Shown here: positions 6,286 to 7,076 of the stretch, piece by piece
Position numbering within the stretch: the first letter of the stretch is position 1
How the letters are laid out: each line of letters starts with the position of its first letter
Notes under the pieces: model-generated
Told to the model about the DNA's origin: nothing
The model's database searches: none
The model's input: the letters and a program-made list of their open reading frames with translations, nothing else
Assembly (NCBI GenBank): GCA_030024065.1
Contig: JASEIE010000213.1
Span: forward strand, 1-7,076
Length of the DNA: 7,076 bases
DNA from: Thermodesulfobacteriota bacterium
Lineage (GTDB): Bacteria; Desulfobacterota; BSN033; UBA1163
Reading direction: 5' to 3'
Made by a program: the position numbers and the translations under genes

Positions 6286-7035
6286 TCATTCCAACTTGTC
6301 GACGGCCTTCTTAACTCTCTCGATACCCACTTGAATATTTTGCATGCTCGTTGCGTAGGAGAATCGGACAAAACCCTCGGCTCCAAAAGAGTCACCGGGT
6401 ACAACGGCCACGTGAGCCTCATCCAAAAGGAAAGAACAAAAATCGAGAGAGTCCTTGATGATCTTATTTCCAAATCTCATCCCAAATATTTTAGATACAT
6501 TGGGAAAAGCATAAAATGCTCCCTCTGGCATCGTGCAGGAAATGCATGGGGTCGAATTTAATTCTTTAACAATATACTCTCGCCTTTTCTGGAATTCATT
6601 TCTCATAAAATCAAGATCGTTCTGAGGACCCATTAGGGCTTCGATGGATGCCATTTGGGCAATTGAATTAGGATTCGAAGTAGCCTGTCCCTGAAATTTA
6701 TCAATGGTTTCAATGATTTTTTGTGGACCTGCAGCATAACCGATTCTCCAGCCCGTCATTGAATAGGCCTTGGATAAGCCATTCACTGTGATTGTAATAT
6801 CCTTTATTTCCTTCCCGAGTGAGGCTATACTGATATGCTGGACGCCGTCGTAGGTTATTTTTTCATAAATTTCATCGGATATTATGTAGATGTTATTTTC
6901 TAAACAGATTTCCGAGATGATCTCCAGCTCCTTCACGCTATAAACTTTTCCGGTTGGATTACAAGGGTTGTTCAAAATGAGGGCTTTTGTCTTCGCTGTG
7001 ATGGCCTCTTTTACATCACTCCTAGCGTGAGTTTC
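6286..7035 (-). CDS. Class I aminotransferase (aspartate aminotransferase-like), N-terminal part missing
   Basis: This PLP-dependent (fold type I) transaminase is probably cytosolic and would transfer the amino group between an amino acid such as aspartate and 2-oxoglutarate. The open frame gives 249 residues covering the large-domain core and the C-terminal domain: NNPCNPTG, ISDEIYEKITYDG (PLP-contacting Asp and Tyr), SKAYSMTGWRIGYAAGP with the Schiff-base lysine at 6771-6769, EGAFYAFPN, and VRFSY with the substrate-carboxylate arginine. Family members have roughly 170 residues before NPxNPTG, so most of the N-terminal half lies beyond the window. The TTG at 6975 that would open the frame is inside the conserved LILNNPCNPTG block and cannot be the true start. 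An in-frame TAG at 7038-7036 and shifted homologous fragments beyond it show a broken or badly read frame. The gene precedes the ATPase by 47 bases and may be co-transcribed. Which amino acid it uses cannot be told. Confidence 0.88.
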   Translation of the reverse strand, partial: ETHARSDVKEAITAKTKALILNNPCNPTGKVYSVKELEIISEICLENNIYIISDEIYEKITYDGVQHISIASLGKEIKDITITVNGLSKAYSMTGWRIGYAAGPQKIIETIDKFQGQATSNPNSIAQMASIEALMGPQNDLDFMRNEFQKRREYIVKELNSTPCISCTMPEGAFYAFPNVSKIFGMRFGNKIIKDSLDFCSFLLDEAHVAVVPGDSFGAEGFVRFSYATSMQNIQVGIERVKKAVDKLE

Positions 7036-7076
7036 CTACTTATCGCGGCTTGGACGTTGGAATGATTATTAAGGGT
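7012..7076 (-). other. Aminotransferase coding segment with scrambled reading frame at the window end
   Basis: Fragments of the expected aminotransferase sequence appear in three different frames. PLIIIPTS is read from 7075, KLTL from 7034, and DVKEAITAKTKALILNN from 7017. Together they match the usual order P-x-x-x-P-T, then K-L-T, then the AIT-x-KTKALIL block, and the spacing is about right. At least two frame changes within some 60 bases are needed, which suggests poor sequence quality at the edge or real decay. Confidence 0.5.

Noticed and set aside
6973..6975. TTG as the aminotransferase start
   Set aside because: It lies inside the conserved LILNNPCNPTG block, and a protein starting there would lack much of the fold.

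Overview
The window is a compact bacterial gene block. All six recognisable genes lie on the minus strand, so the reading order runs from high to low coordinates. No rRNA, tRNA, CRISPR array or complete insertion sequence is visible. The strong Shine-Dalgarno sites (AAAGGAGGTG, GGGAGGTG), the moderate base composition by eye and the protein families suggest a Gram-negative-type bacterium. A deltaproteobacterial (Desulfobacterota-like) source is possible, but that is an impression and was not tested.

Layout in transcription order: (1) a class I aspartate-type aminotransferase whose N-terminal part runs off the window, with a scrambled frame in the last ~60 bases (7012-7076); (2) an ABC transporter ATPase of the Fe3+/polyamine/2-aminoethylphosphonate class (from 6238); (3) a double-domain permease (from about 5141); (4) a secreted solute-binding protein (from 3382); (5) a threonine-synthase-like PLP enzyme with an N-terminal zinc ribbon (from 2203); (6) a PiT-family inorganic phosphate transporter running off the low-coordinate edge (from about 856). 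Genes 1 to 4 are closely spaced and look like one operon. Gene 5 follows after 156 bases with its own possible promoter. Gene 6 follows after 123 bases that hold a long perfect palindrome.

Together the block encodes a periplasmic binding-protein-dependent importer flanked by two PLP enzymes of amino-acid metabolism and a phosphate carrier. The importer's substrate cannot be fixed from sequence. Iron(III) and 2-aminoethylphosphonate-type compounds are the leading options, and the neighbours would fit an amino-phosphonate or other amino-acid-like substrate. That is inference.

The clearest oddity is a perfect 7-bp tandem duplication (GCGGTCC twice, 5304-5317) inside the ATPase gene. It throws the frame so that translation stops at 5276. 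Removing one copy on paper restores a family-typical C-terminus ending at 5158, just before the permease start. Other oddities are a PiT gene with no ATG, GTG or TTG near its proper start (a Shine-Dalgarno site instead points to ATC), the 23-bp-stem palindrome without a U-tract, and the multiply shifted aminotransferase frame at the window end, which probably reflects poor sequence there.
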